Shown here in pieces: positions 8,444 to 15,550 of a stretch of 50,677 bases of DNA; positions within the stretch are counted from its first letter, which is position 1; each line of letters begins with the position of its first letter. Below the pieces are notes generated by a model. It was not told the origin of the DNA. It worked only from the letters and a program-made list of their open reading frames with translations, and made no database searches. Both the position numbers and the translations under genes were made by a program. The stretch comes from Bacteroidales bacterium M8 (lineage in GTDB: Bacteria > Bacteroidota > Bacteroidia > Bacteroidales > Muribaculaceae), in contig LUJS01000041.1 of the NCBI GenBank assembly GCA_001689495.1, forward strand, positions 1 to 50,677, read 5' to 3'.

Positions 8444-9126
8444 ACGTAGAAGACGCAGCTAATCCAATCGTTGAATTTTTCCATAAATTATTAGGTCGTA
8501 ATTTATGGATTTTGCCTACTGCATTATCAATTTCATCTTGGTTCATTTATAATAAGGATGAATCTCGTTGGTATATGCTTTTTTGCGCTATACTTTTTGG
8601 TCTTATAACAGTCCTTTATGTTATTGTCTGCATATGTTCGTTTATCCGTCGTAAATATGTAAGTCATTGTGAAGAAAAAGAAGCAGAAGAAATTAGGCTT
8701 AAAAAAATTGAAGTTGCCAAAATAAATAAAAGGAATGAAAACGAACAATATGCATCTCGCATTTGGAAATTAGTAAGCCATGCTGATAATGATAAAATCA
8801 GTGTTGCTACATTACTTCTTTCTTGTGAAATGTTTGACAACAACAAGCATATTCGGTTTGTACCATTCCCAAAAGACAATAACAGATATTCTGATGAACA
8901 AATTAAAATCAATGCCTTTTGTGAAATAAGTTATTATTTCACGTATAACAACTCTTCATATTCTACGATTGAACTAATTGAACGAGAGCAATGTCGAGAG
9001 GGCATTTACTTCCATATCGAGCCGTATTTCTACCTACTACTTGAAAACTATCTTAACAATAATCGATGGGAAAAAGGTCGCTTTGACATAGCATGGCGTT
9101 GCGGCACCGCCGCCGCGCTTTCGTGA
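8440..9126 (+). CDS. Two-helix membrane protein, last gene of the defence operon
   Basis: A 228-residue protein of unknown family. Hydrophobic segments lie near residues 19-35 and 43-65, followed by a charged helix (about 70-95) and a soluble domain of about 130 residues. It is more AT-rich than the five genes before it. Translational overlap with the HerA-like gene ties it to the operon, so a membrane sensor or effector role is conceivable. The last ten residues (WRCGTAAALS) and the stop are encoded by the first structured repeat (from about 9094), so the original C-terminus may have been replaced. Confidence 0.65.
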   Translation: MNVEDAANPIVEFFHKLLGRNLWILPTALSISSWFIYNKDESRWYMLFCAILFGLITVLYVIVCICSFIRRKYVSHCEEKEAEEIRLKKIEVAKINKRNENEQYASRIWKLVSHADNDKISVATLLLSCEMFDNNKHIRFVPFPKDNNRYSDEQIKINAFCEISYYFTYNNSSYSTIELIEREQCREGIYFHIEPYFYLLLENYLNNNRWEKGRFDIAWRCGTAAALS

Positions 9127-9172
9127 ATCAAGCCCAAGGTCTTGACCGTCCGGCTTCAATCGCATAACGCAT
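9094..9172 (+). repeat. Structured intergenic repeat, copy A
   Basis: First of three related 78-82 bp repeats (copies B and C at 9922-9999 and 10628-10705). The outer arms GCGTTGCG and CGCATAACGC can pair with a two-base bulge. GCGGC-ACC-GCCGC forms a local hairpin, and the centre carries TCAAG/CTTGA. It starts inside the 3' end of the 8440-9126 gene. The outer stem changes together with copy B (GCGTT/AACGC versus GAGTT/AACTC), which supports a folded form. Confidence 0.75.
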
Positions 9173-9173
9173 T

Positions 9174-9335
9174 ATGAACGAATACGACGATTTAAATATA
9201 TATAACGGTGATGCCGTTCACGATATGGAGGTCGATTTCGACTTCCACATCAACACTGGCGAACTGCCCGAATGTTTCGAGGACACCAACATCGAAACAT
9301 TTATAGACAGCTTAAACGATTTGGATTAACGTAAA
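9174..9335 (+). CDS. Small acidic ORF between repeat A and the secreted protein
   Basis: ATG at 9174, two bases after repeat A, opens a 53-codon frame beginning MNEYDDLNIYNGDAV. It is strongly acidic through residue 42, then turns basic (RQLKRFGLT) after a run of four T at 9300-9303. Reading that run as three T would instead end in FIDSLNDLD, matching the earlier composition. This hints at a frameshift or a sequence error. No family is recognised. It ends 11 nt before the next gene. Confidence 0.4.
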
Positions 9336-9346
9336 ACAATTATAGC

Positions 9347-9916
9347 ATGAAAAAACATCTTCTTACACTTCTTCTTTGCTGCTTCGCCATTTGTGGCTTC
9401 GCGCAAGAACACCTCTCGTTCAAGGGTATTCCTATCGAGGGCAGTATGACCGCTTTCTGCCAAAAGCTGAAAGCAAAAGGCTTCACACAAATGGGTCGCG
9501 ATAAAAACATAACTATGTTCACAGGCGACTTTACAGGTCGTCAGGCAACCGTTGGCGTGGGTGCTTCCGATGATGGTAAAAACGTATTCTCCGTTATCGT
9601 GTTGTTTGACCCAAGCGGAGAGTGGAATACACTTGTAAACACTTATGACTATTACAAAGACCTCTATACTCGAAAGTATGGAGAACCGGCAGCTTGTAGA
9701 GAAAATAACCCTGCTCACTCTGATTCTAACACCGCGCTTATGGCAGAAGTACACCAAGGCACTGTTGTCTATGGTAGCGCGTGGGAAGTGCCGGGCGGAG
9801 ATATTCAGCTTTCGATTGAAAAATCTTCGGGTGTGTACCAGGGCATGGTTATGATTCGTTACCGTGATTCTCAAAATGTAGAGGCTAAAATTCAGAATGA
9901 TTTAGACGATATTTAA
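9347..9916 (+). CDS. Secreted protein of unknown function
   Basis: A 189-residue protein with a typical signal peptide (MKKHLLTLLLCCFAICGFAQ), so it is probably periplasmic. The mature part resembles small Bacteroidota proteins in which one alpha/beta domain starts after a FKGIPI-type strand, but I cannot name a family. It lies between repeats A and B in the same orientation as the defence operon. A housekeeping, cargo or immunity function cannot be told apart from sequence alone. Confidence 0.7.
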   Translation: MKKHLLTLLLCCFAICGFAQEHLSFKGIPIEGSMTAFCQKLKAKGFTQMGRDKNITMFTGDFTGRQATVGVGASDDGKNVFSVIVLFDPSGEWNTLVNTYDYYKDLYTRKYGEPAACRENNPAHSDSNTALMAEVHQGTVVYGSAWEVPGGDIQLSIEKSSGVYQGMVMIRYRDSQNVEAKIQNDLDDI

Positions 9917-9921
9917 GTGAT

Positions 9922-9999
9922 GGAGTTGCGGCACCGCCGCCGCGCTTTCGTAAATCAAGCCCAAGGTCTTGACCATCCGGCTTCAATCGCATAACTCAT
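9922..9999 (+). repeat. Structured intergenic repeat, copy B
   Basis: Nearly identical to copy A over its full length, with the same TCAAG/CTTGA centre. The outer stem is GAGTT/AACTC instead of GCGTT/AACGC, a compensatory change. It begins 5 nt after the stop of the secreted-protein gene. Confidence 0.8.
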
Positions 10000-10020
10000 A
10001 AATTATAAATATAACAGACA

Positions 10021-10623
10021 ATGAGAAACATTCTTTATTTATTATTGATTGCTCTTGTCCCTGCGCTGTTCAGCTGTGGAGGTAATTCTACTAATGGTGA
10101 GAACAGCTCTAATGACAATGATTCAATCAGCAGTACCCAAGAGGCAGATTCATTAGCTGCTTTAATCCAAACATTGGATAGCATCAGCAACAGCGGCTCG
10201 TTGGTACATTATGACATTTACAAGATTGGCAAACTTAAAGGTATAGAAATCTCCGTTCAAAAAGTGGCAGTTGATACCACTAATATCTCATATATCAATT
10301 TGAGAAAAGATTGCGGAGGCGAATACTATTATTCTTGGGAAGATGCTATGATTTTCTCAAAAGAGTTACCATCATTGTACTCCGCTATTTCCACAATCAA
10401 GAGTAATCTCGGAAGGACTGTCGACCATGAAGAACGATATGCCTACGTTACGAAAGATAACATTGCGTTACTTGCTTCTTGTGAATCTGGAAATAATTGG
10501 TCGACACGGTTTTCCGTTGATTCTCGAAAGTCCAACTCTGTCGTTAATTTGAGTTCTTCTGAAATCGAAACTCTGCTCGACCTTATTAAAAAAGCGGAAA
10601 CCAAACTTAAAGAAGTAGAATAG
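10021..10623 (+). CDS. Lipoprotein of unknown function
   Basis: A 200-residue protein with a lipoprotein signal ending in ALFSC (Cys at about residue 19), then a Ser/Asn/Asp-rich linker and a mixed alpha/beta domain. It should be anchored to a membrane and face the periplasm or surface. It sits alone between repeats B and C. No family is recognised. Its C-terminal charged helix (KKAETKLKEVE) ends 4 nt before repeat C. Confidence 0.7.
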   Translation: MRNILYLLLIALVPALFSCGGNSTNGENSSNDNDSISSTQEADSLAALIQTLDSISNSGSLVHYDIYKIGKLKGIEISVQKVAVDTTNISYINLRKDCGGEYYYSWEDAMIFSKELPSLYSAISTIKSNLGRTVDHEERYAYVTKDNIALLASCESGNNWSTRFSVDSRKSNSVVNLSSSEIETLLDLIKKAETKLKEVE

Positions 10624-10627
10624 TTTT

Positions 10628-10705
10628 GGAGTTGCGGCTCCGCTGCCGCGCTTTCGTGAACGGAGATTATAATCTCCGCCGTCCGGCTTCAATCGCATGA
10701 CTCAT
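10628..10705 (+). repeat. Structured intergenic repeat, copy C
   Basis: The flanks match copies A and B (GGAGTTGCGGC, CGCGCTTTCGT, CCGGCTTCAATCGCAT). The centre is replaced by an unrelated perfect 18-bp palindrome (CGGAGATTA/TAATCTCCG). Keeping a hairpin while its sequence changes is a sign that structure is selected. The outer stem is GAGTT/GACTC with one G-U. Confidence 0.78.
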
Positions 10706-10707
10706 AC

Positions 10708-10755
10708 AGCGAGCCTCGGCACCAACTTTTGGTTGGATCCGAGGCTCGCTTTCTA
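10708..10755. terminator. Strong bidirectional terminator
   Basis: A 12-bp perfect stem AGCGAGCCTCGG (10708-10719) pairs with CCGAGGCTCGCT (10739-10750). The loop contains a further CCAAC/GTTGG stem. It lies between the converging lipoprotein and integrase genes, and T-rich sequence follows on the + side. Confidence 0.8.
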
Positions 10756-10771
10756 CCTCGACTTTTTTGTG

Positions 10772-12310
10772 TTATAGTCTAATGTTCATAATGATTTCGA
10801 GGACTTCATTCAGTTTGTCTGTCGGGAGCCGCTTGATATATTCGGCACGGGCGTCGAGATTGCCCCTGATGTGAGCGAGGACTGCAAGGTGAGCATTGAC
10901 CGATGCTGTATCGCCCTCAAACAATTCCAGATATGCCTCACGCGTCGGTATGCCAAGGAGCATGCGCTCATCATCTGTGACCGCGTGGTCGAAAACCGTT
11001 TCAACTCCATGATGTTGTCCGTTGTTGAGCAGACTCATCTTCTCCCTCTTGCTTTCATCATCAAACTTGACATATTTCATCATCATGTCGGCGGTAGTAT
11101 GACCTGTGACTGCGCGAATATCCTCCGGCGACATACCTTTGCGCAAGCACATAGTTACGAATGTACGCCGGGCCACGTGGGATGTCAGCAGCTCATATTT
11201 AGGACGCGCCTCTCTTGTTTTCTCACGACCACATTGACGTTCTGTAATCCAATCACCAGTCATTCCGGCAAGTTTACCAACTTCTTTTAATTGCTCATTG
11301 TATTTTTGGTTTGTTATCCGAGGGAATATATAAGGATCTTGTTCGTCCGGAGCTTTAGGGTACTTAGACAATATCATCATTGCTTCATTGGCAAGGGCAA
11401 AACGTTGGCGTTTGTTAGTCTTCTTTGATATGACATCAAGAATATCGCCATCGATATTTGACCAACGAAGGTTCATGACATCTGAAAATCTAAGGCCTGT
11501 ATAACAAGCGAAAACAAAGACATTCCTTGTTCTGTCTATAGCCTTTCTTCCCGTTGGAAAAATCATAATCGCTTGGAGCTCCTCTGGAGTAAGCGCATAA
11601 AGATTAATGGTACTATCAGCTTTCGTCTCATCTCTGAACCGCTGCTGGTATGCTTGATAAGCATTGTTTTTATTATACCCCTTTTTTGTAGCCCAATTAA
11701 GGAATGTCTTTATATCCATCATTGATTTATGGGTATAATTGTTCGATAGTCCTTTACCTATTAAAGAGAGTTCGAATTTTGCGAGAAACTCGTCATTGAT
11801 ATCTTCAAAATAAATACCGCTCCGAAATTCCTTCAGATGTCGGAGCATAGTCTTATGCTTTGTGAGTGTGCCTTTACTCCACTGGGCAGTAGCCGGAGTT
11901 TCATTAATCTCCCTTTCCCTTTCGTCAATCAATAACTGATAGACCTCTGCAACTGTGAGTCGAGAGGACTTCTCTTCGTTAAGTATTGCCTTAATAGTTT
12001 CCTTTATGATTGTTGGAGAGACTTCTTCACCACGAAGTTCAAGCTGGTTGAAAGCCTCATGTATTGCTGATTCTACTTTAACGATACGCGTATTGATTTC
12101 AGTAGCAGAAATTCCATCATTGTTAAAGTTGTTTTTCTTTACTCGTTGTGATTCCTGATCCCATTTTGACGGTTGAAGTCTGTAACCGATGTAATACCAT
12201 ACTCGCTTTCCACTAAAAGTGATGTCTGCGTTTATCGGCATCTCATCCGAATCGGTTTTACCCTTTCGCTTTTCTATGCGGAAATTAATTCTATGCTTGT
12301 ATTTGTCCAT
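10772..12310 (-). CDS. Tyrosine recombinase (island integrase)
   Basis: A 512-residue phage-type integrase of Bacteroidota mobile elements. It has an N-terminal arm-DNA-binding domain (to about residue 95), a SAM-like core-binding domain (about 120-220), and the catalytic domain (about 240-430) with TGLRFSD (Arg), SHVARRTF (His-x-x-Arg), VTGHTTADM (second His) and the nucleophile Tyr in MKYVK. About 90 residues extend beyond that Tyr. It should integrate and excise the island. It is read leftward away from the adjacent tRNA fragment at 12484, the usual arrangement for an integrase next to its attachment site. Confidence 0.92.
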   Translation of the reverse strand: MDKYKHRINFRIEKRKGKTDSDEMPINADITFSGKRVWYYIGYRLQPSKWDQESQRVKKNNFNNDGISATEINTRIVKVESAIHEAFNQLELRGEEVSPTIIKETIKAILNEEKSSRLTVAEVYQLLIDEREREINETPATAQWSKGTLTKHKTMLRHLKEFRSGIYFEDINDEFLAKFELSLIGKGLSNNYTHKSMMDIKTFLNWATKKGYNKNNAYQAYQQRFRDETKADSTINLYALTPEELQAIMIFPTGRKAIDRTRNVFVFACYTGLRFSDVMNLRWSNIDGDILDVISKKTNKRQRFALANEAMMILSKYPKAPDEQDPYIFPRITNQKYNEQLKEVGKLAGMTGDWITERQCGREKTREARPKYELLTSHVARRTFVTMCLRKGMSPEDIRAVTGHTTADMMMKYVKFDDESKREKMSLLNNGQHHGVETVFDHAVTDDERMLLGIPTREAYLELFEGDTASVNAHLAVLAHIRGNLDARAEYIKRLPTDKLNEVLEIIMNIRL

Positions 12311-12347
12311 GATTGAATCATTGAGGTGATACCATAATTAAACCATA

Positions 12348-12378
12348 CAAAATTACATACAATTTCTCATTCAACCAA
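12348..12378 (-). promoter_or_regulatory. Integrase promoter
   Basis: On the minus strand TTG (12376-12378) is followed after 20 bp by TAATTTTG (12348-12355), the Bacteroidetes consensus. Transcription would start near 12342, about 30 nt before the integrase ATG. Confidence 0.75.
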
Positions 12379-12483
12379 GGATAATCTGCTTATTTTCATT
12401 TTACCCGTCTAATCATATAAAATACTGATATATAGCGATTACAAAGTATTAAATGAGTCTTAATAAATCCATATTTTATTAAT

Positions 12484-12510
12484 AGTTCATATCTCGTCCT
12501 CTCCGCCACC
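12484..12510 (+). other. tRNA-Ser-type 3' fragment; right attachment site of the island
   Basis: The segment reads as the 3' end of a tRNA: T-loop TTCATAT (12486-12492), T-stem CTCGT, acceptor strand CCTCTCC, discriminator G, then CCA (12506-12508). An acceptor partner GGAGAGG would fit serine tRNAs. Upstream of about 12484 the sequence no longer resembles a tRNA. This is what an attR looks like after integration into a tRNA 3' end. The intact tRNA should lie at the other, unseen end of the island. The serine identity is an inference. Confidence 0.75.
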
Positions 12511-12514
12511 GGAA

Positions 12515-12547
12515 GAAAGACAGGTACACCACCTGCCTTTCTTTTTT
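12515..12547 (+). terminator. Orphaned tRNA terminator
   Basis: GAAAG-a-CAGGT (12515-12525) pairs with ACCTG-c-CTTTC (12531-12541), one mismatch, followed by six T. It sits directly after the tRNA fragment, so it was probably the terminator of the tRNA gene before integration. Confidence 0.75.
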
Positions 12548-12595
12548 ATTCTATTGACTGATAGAAAGTTGCGGTCGTCAACTTTTCTTGAGACA

Positions 12596-12694
12596 GTAGC
12601 CATTGTGAGGGTCGTTGTGTAAGTTTCGTGCATTTTCCGATGTGAGTTCGGGATTATTCACACACTGTTTGCGGAACGATTTCACAATGGCTAC
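12596..12694. repeat. 99-nt imperfect inverted repeat
   Basis: A 13-nt segment at 12596-12608 is the exact inverse complement of 12682-12694. Inside it, TCGTT and AACGA add five more pairs after a small internal loop. This could be a small structured RNA, a MITE-like remnant or a terminator for the sensor kinase gene. No flanking target duplication or U run is evident. Confidence 0.45.
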
Positions 12695-12730
12695 CGATTT
12701 GTTAAAATCAGTTAACAACAATGGACACCC

Positions 12731-14818
12731 TTACTGCTCCTTGTGCTTGGGGAGGGTGAGGATGAATCTCGAGCCGTGGCCTGTGTAGGTGGTGTCGAGA
12801 TACAGGTCGCCATCCAGTCTACGGGCTATGAGGCGCGAGATGGTGAGGCCAAGTCCGGCGCCCTGACTCTCGCGGTCCAGCTTGACAAACCGGTCGAAAA
12901 TCTTCTCCTTGTTGTTGGGGTTGATGCCTATGCCGGTGTCGGTGACGCTGAACTCGACCGTGTTGCCGTCGGCACTCTCACAATATCCGAGGGTTATGGA
13001 GCCCTTGGGGGTAAACTTGGCCGCATTTATGAGCAGGTTGTTGAGTATCTGCTGCACTCTGGCGGCGTCGGTGAACAGGTCTACCCTGCCCGACGAGGTG
13101 TCCACGTTGAGCTTTACGCCGGGCGCCACGCGGTGACGTATGGCCTCGGCCGTGGCCATGCACAGGCTCTGCACGTTGACCACTTGGGCGTGTATGGGCA
13201 TGGGAGACGATTCCATCTCGGAGAGGCGCAGCACGTCGTTGACGATGGTGGACAGCAGTTCGGCATTGAGCTCGAGCATGTCGGCAAATCGGGTTATGTG
13301 CTTCGTCCCGGAGGCTCCGGCGCAGTCGGCTATGAGCCTCGAGTACTCGGTTATGGCCTGCAGGGGCACCTTGACCTCATAGCTCATGTTCTTTATGAAG
13401 TCGCTCTTCAGGTTGTTGGCCTTCTCGGCCAGCGCCCTCGCACGCACCGACTCCTCGCGCGACACCATCAGGCTCTCGCTCTCGGCCTTGAGCTGTTCGT
13501 TGCTCTTGGCCAGCGAGGCGGCAAGGTCACGGTTCTTGCGCGACTTGCCCAGCAGAAGTATCACCAGCACCACCAGCACCACCAGAGCGATGCCCGAGAG
13601 GATTATCAGGTATCTCTGCATGGCGGCCACGCCCTCGGCACGCTCCTTCTCGAGGCTGTCGAAATGATTGCGCATGTCATAGACGGCATAGGCCACCTGC
13701 AGCTCGCGGTACAGACCGCGGGCACGCTCCTGAAGCTCCTCCTCGAGTACGCTGGAATATCTTTTGGTCGCCTCGAGCAGCAGGTCCTTGTCGCCCATGG
13801 ATTCGGCACACTGCATCAGGTAGTGCATCATTATGCGGGTCCTGTTCGGGGGTATCTGGGCCGACTGTATCAGATGGGCGGCCTTGTGCCAGTCATTCTT
13901 CCACAGCGAGTAATAGATGTCGGGAGCAGGATACCTGTTGTAGCTGGCCTTGATTGCGGGGTCGGTCTCTATATAGGCCATCGCCTTGCCGTAATAGTCC
14001 TCGATCTCGTATGGCGTGAGGTGCTCGAAGTTGGCCAGCAGGCGGGCATATATGGTATAGTATGTCGGGGCATAGTTCCTGAACACCCTGCCTTTGTCGT
14101 TGTAATATCTTCTGAGGCGGTTGATGTCGGTGAGCAGACGGCGGTCGGCGGCTATGGCCTTCTCGGGGTCAAGGCCGACGTAGGCCGAGGCGGCATGCAC
14201 GTTATAGGCATTGCGTATGGAATAGGCCGACGTGGGGAGCTTCTTGACCAACGCTCCCAGCGAGTCCATGTAGACGCTGAGCAGCTCTGAGTTGGAGCCC
14301 TTCGACAGCACCATGCACATGCCGTGCAGTATCTGTATGCGGCGGTGTATGTCGTCTGAGTTGTTCTTGGACATCTCGTCGAGCAGGTCGGACAGGAAGG
14401 CCTTGCGGTCTTGCGAGTCACCGTACTTGCCGCGGCGCATGTTGTCCATCATGCGTATGAAAGTGAGGGTCTCCTCGCGGTCCTCGCTCTCGGGCCACTC
14501 GAGGGCCTTGATTCTCAACACCCTCAGCATCGAGTCGTCAGACATGTATCTGTTTGCCTGATTGCGCAGTATGTCGAGGGCGGTGACGGGGTCGTCGGCC
14601 CGGCAGGCAGTATAATAGAGCATCTTGCCTATGGGCGTGGACTGTGCGCGCGGGAAGAAGTCATACATGTTACCCAGAATGGGCACCGAGTCTGCCGCCG
14701 TCTGCGCTCTGGCAAGCTCGGCCTTGAGTGAGTCTTCGACAGCCTTGTGCGACGAGGCGGCCCATGACGGGACAGCCCCCAAGACAAGCGCGGTTATTAT
14801 GGCCGGTATTCTTTTCAT
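12731..14818 (-). CDS. Hybrid sensor kinase-like protein lacking the phospho-acceptor His
   Basis: A 695-residue membrane protein. It has a signal peptide, a large periplasmic helical (TPR-like) region to about residue 390, one membrane helix (about 405-425), a coiled coil, then HisKA and HATPase domains. The H-box reads NMSYEVKVPLQ, with Tyr480 where His is expected. The ATPase is intact: ILNNLLINAAKF (N box), TDTGIGI (G1) and GAGLGLTISR (G2). No receiver domain or regulator gene is adjacent. It may bind ATP and signal allosterically, or phosphorylate another residue or partner. Last gene after the TamA-like and phosphatase genes. Confidence 0.85.
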   Translation of the reverse strand: MKRIPAIITALVLGAVPSWAASSHKAVEDSLKAELARAQTAADSVPILGNMYDFFPRAQSTPIGKMLYYTACRADDPVTALDILRNQANRYMSDDSMLRVLRIKALEWPESEDREETLTFIRMMDNMRRGKYGDSQDRKAFLSDLLDEMSKNNSDDIHRRIQILHGMCMVLSKGSNSELLSVYMDSLGALVKKLPTSAYSIRNAYNVHAASAYVGLDPEKAIAADRRLLTDINRLRRYYNDKGRVFRNYAPTYYTIYARLLANFEHLTPYEIEDYYGKAMAYIETDPAIKASYNRYPAPDIYYSLWKNDWHKAAHLIQSAQIPPNRTRIMMHYLMQCAESMGDKDLLLEATKRYSSVLEEELQERARGLYRELQVAYAVYDMRNHFDSLEKERAEGVAAMQRYLIILSGIALVVLVVLVILLLGKSRKNRDLAASLAKSNEQLKAESESLMVSREESVRARALAEKANNLKSDFIKNMSYEVKVPLQAITEYSRLIADCAGASGTKHITRFADMLELNAELLSTIVNDVLRLSEMESSPMPIHAQVVNVQSLCMATAEAIRHRVAPGVKLNVDTSSGRVDLFTDAARVQQILNNLLINAAKFTPKGSITLGYCESADGNTVEFSVTDTGIGINPNNKEKIFDRFVKLDRESQGAGLGLTISRLIARRLDGDLYLDTTYTGHGSRFILTLPKHKEQ

Positions 14819-14839
14819 TTAAGGTCAGGTGTTTTTATG

Positions 14840-15514
14840 TCAGACATCGAGTTCGAGGCCCGGTCGCTCGACGACACGGATTATCTCGGCCGGCTCGTTG
14901 ACGATATTGTCGGCATGGGCATCGCGCAGCTCCTTGGCCGGACGGAATCCCCAAGTCACGCCGCACGAGTCGACACATGCACGTCGGGCGGTCTCCATGT
15001 CCACGCCCGAGTCGCCAGTATATAGCACTTTGGACTTGCGCGTGGGCACCTTGCCGAGTATCTCGAACACTATCGAGGGGTCGGGCTTGACGGGCACGCC
15101 CTCTTTCTGCCCCTCTATGGCGCTCCACTCGATCTCGGGGAAATAGTGGGCGATCAGATGTTCGACGGCGGCCTGATACTTGTTGGATGCGACCGCCACC
15201 TTGACCCCCTTCTTCCTCAGCTCGACCAGCAGCTCGGGGATGCCCGGATAGGGCACCGTGGCGTCCGTGAGGTGGGCGTTGTAATATTCCTTGAAGTCCT
15301 CAAGCAGGGGCGCTATCACCTCGGGCGTACGCGCATCCTCGGGCAAGGCGCGCTCCATGAGCCTCATCACCCCCATGCCCACGAACATCGGGTATGACGC
15401 GAGCGAGTGCACGGGATAGCCCGCCTTGTGCAGCGCATAGTTGGTGGCGGTGCCGAGGTCGTCTATGGTGTTCAGCAGAGTGCCGTCGAGGTCGAATATC
15501 ACAAGCTGTTTCAT
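14840..15514 (-). CDS. gph: HAD hydrolase, phosphoglycolate phosphatase-like
   Basis: A 224-residue cytoplasmic HAD enzyme. The nucleophile motif IFDLDGTLLNT is at the N-terminus, VAVASNK supplies motif II, and VLYTGDSGVDMETA supplies the metal-binding acidic motif. The length and alpha-helical cap (about residues 15-85) fit phosphoglycolate phosphatases and pyrophosphatase-like relatives. The exact substrate cannot be read from sequence. It lies 36 nt downstream of the TamA-like gene and 21 nt upstream of the sensor kinase gene. Confidence 0.82.
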   Translation of the reverse strand: MKQLVIFDLDGTLLNTIDDLGTATNYALHKAGYPVHSLASYPMFVGMGVMRLMERALPEDARTPEVIAPLLEDFKEYYNAHLTDATVPYPGIPELLVELRKKGVKVAVASNKYQAAVEHLIAHYFPEIEWSAIEGQKEGVPVKPDPSIVFEILGKVPTRKSKVLYTGDSGVDMETARRACVDSCGVTWGFRPAKELRDAHADNIVNEPAEIIRVVERPGLELDV

Positions 15515-15550
15515 ATTGTGTCTGTTTGCATTGTTGTCGTTTGAAGAGTG

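Noticed and set aside
9094..10705. Standard integron attC sites
   Set aside because: The repeat ends read GTT...AAC, the opposite of RYYYAAC...GTTRRRY, and the integrase is a large Bacteroidota island type without evident IntI features. Kept as cassette-like only.
12743..14290. 515-codon open frame on the + strand
   Set aside because: Antisense to the sensor kinase gene. Its composition (Gly, Val, His, Leu-rich) is that of a shadow frame, with no motifs.
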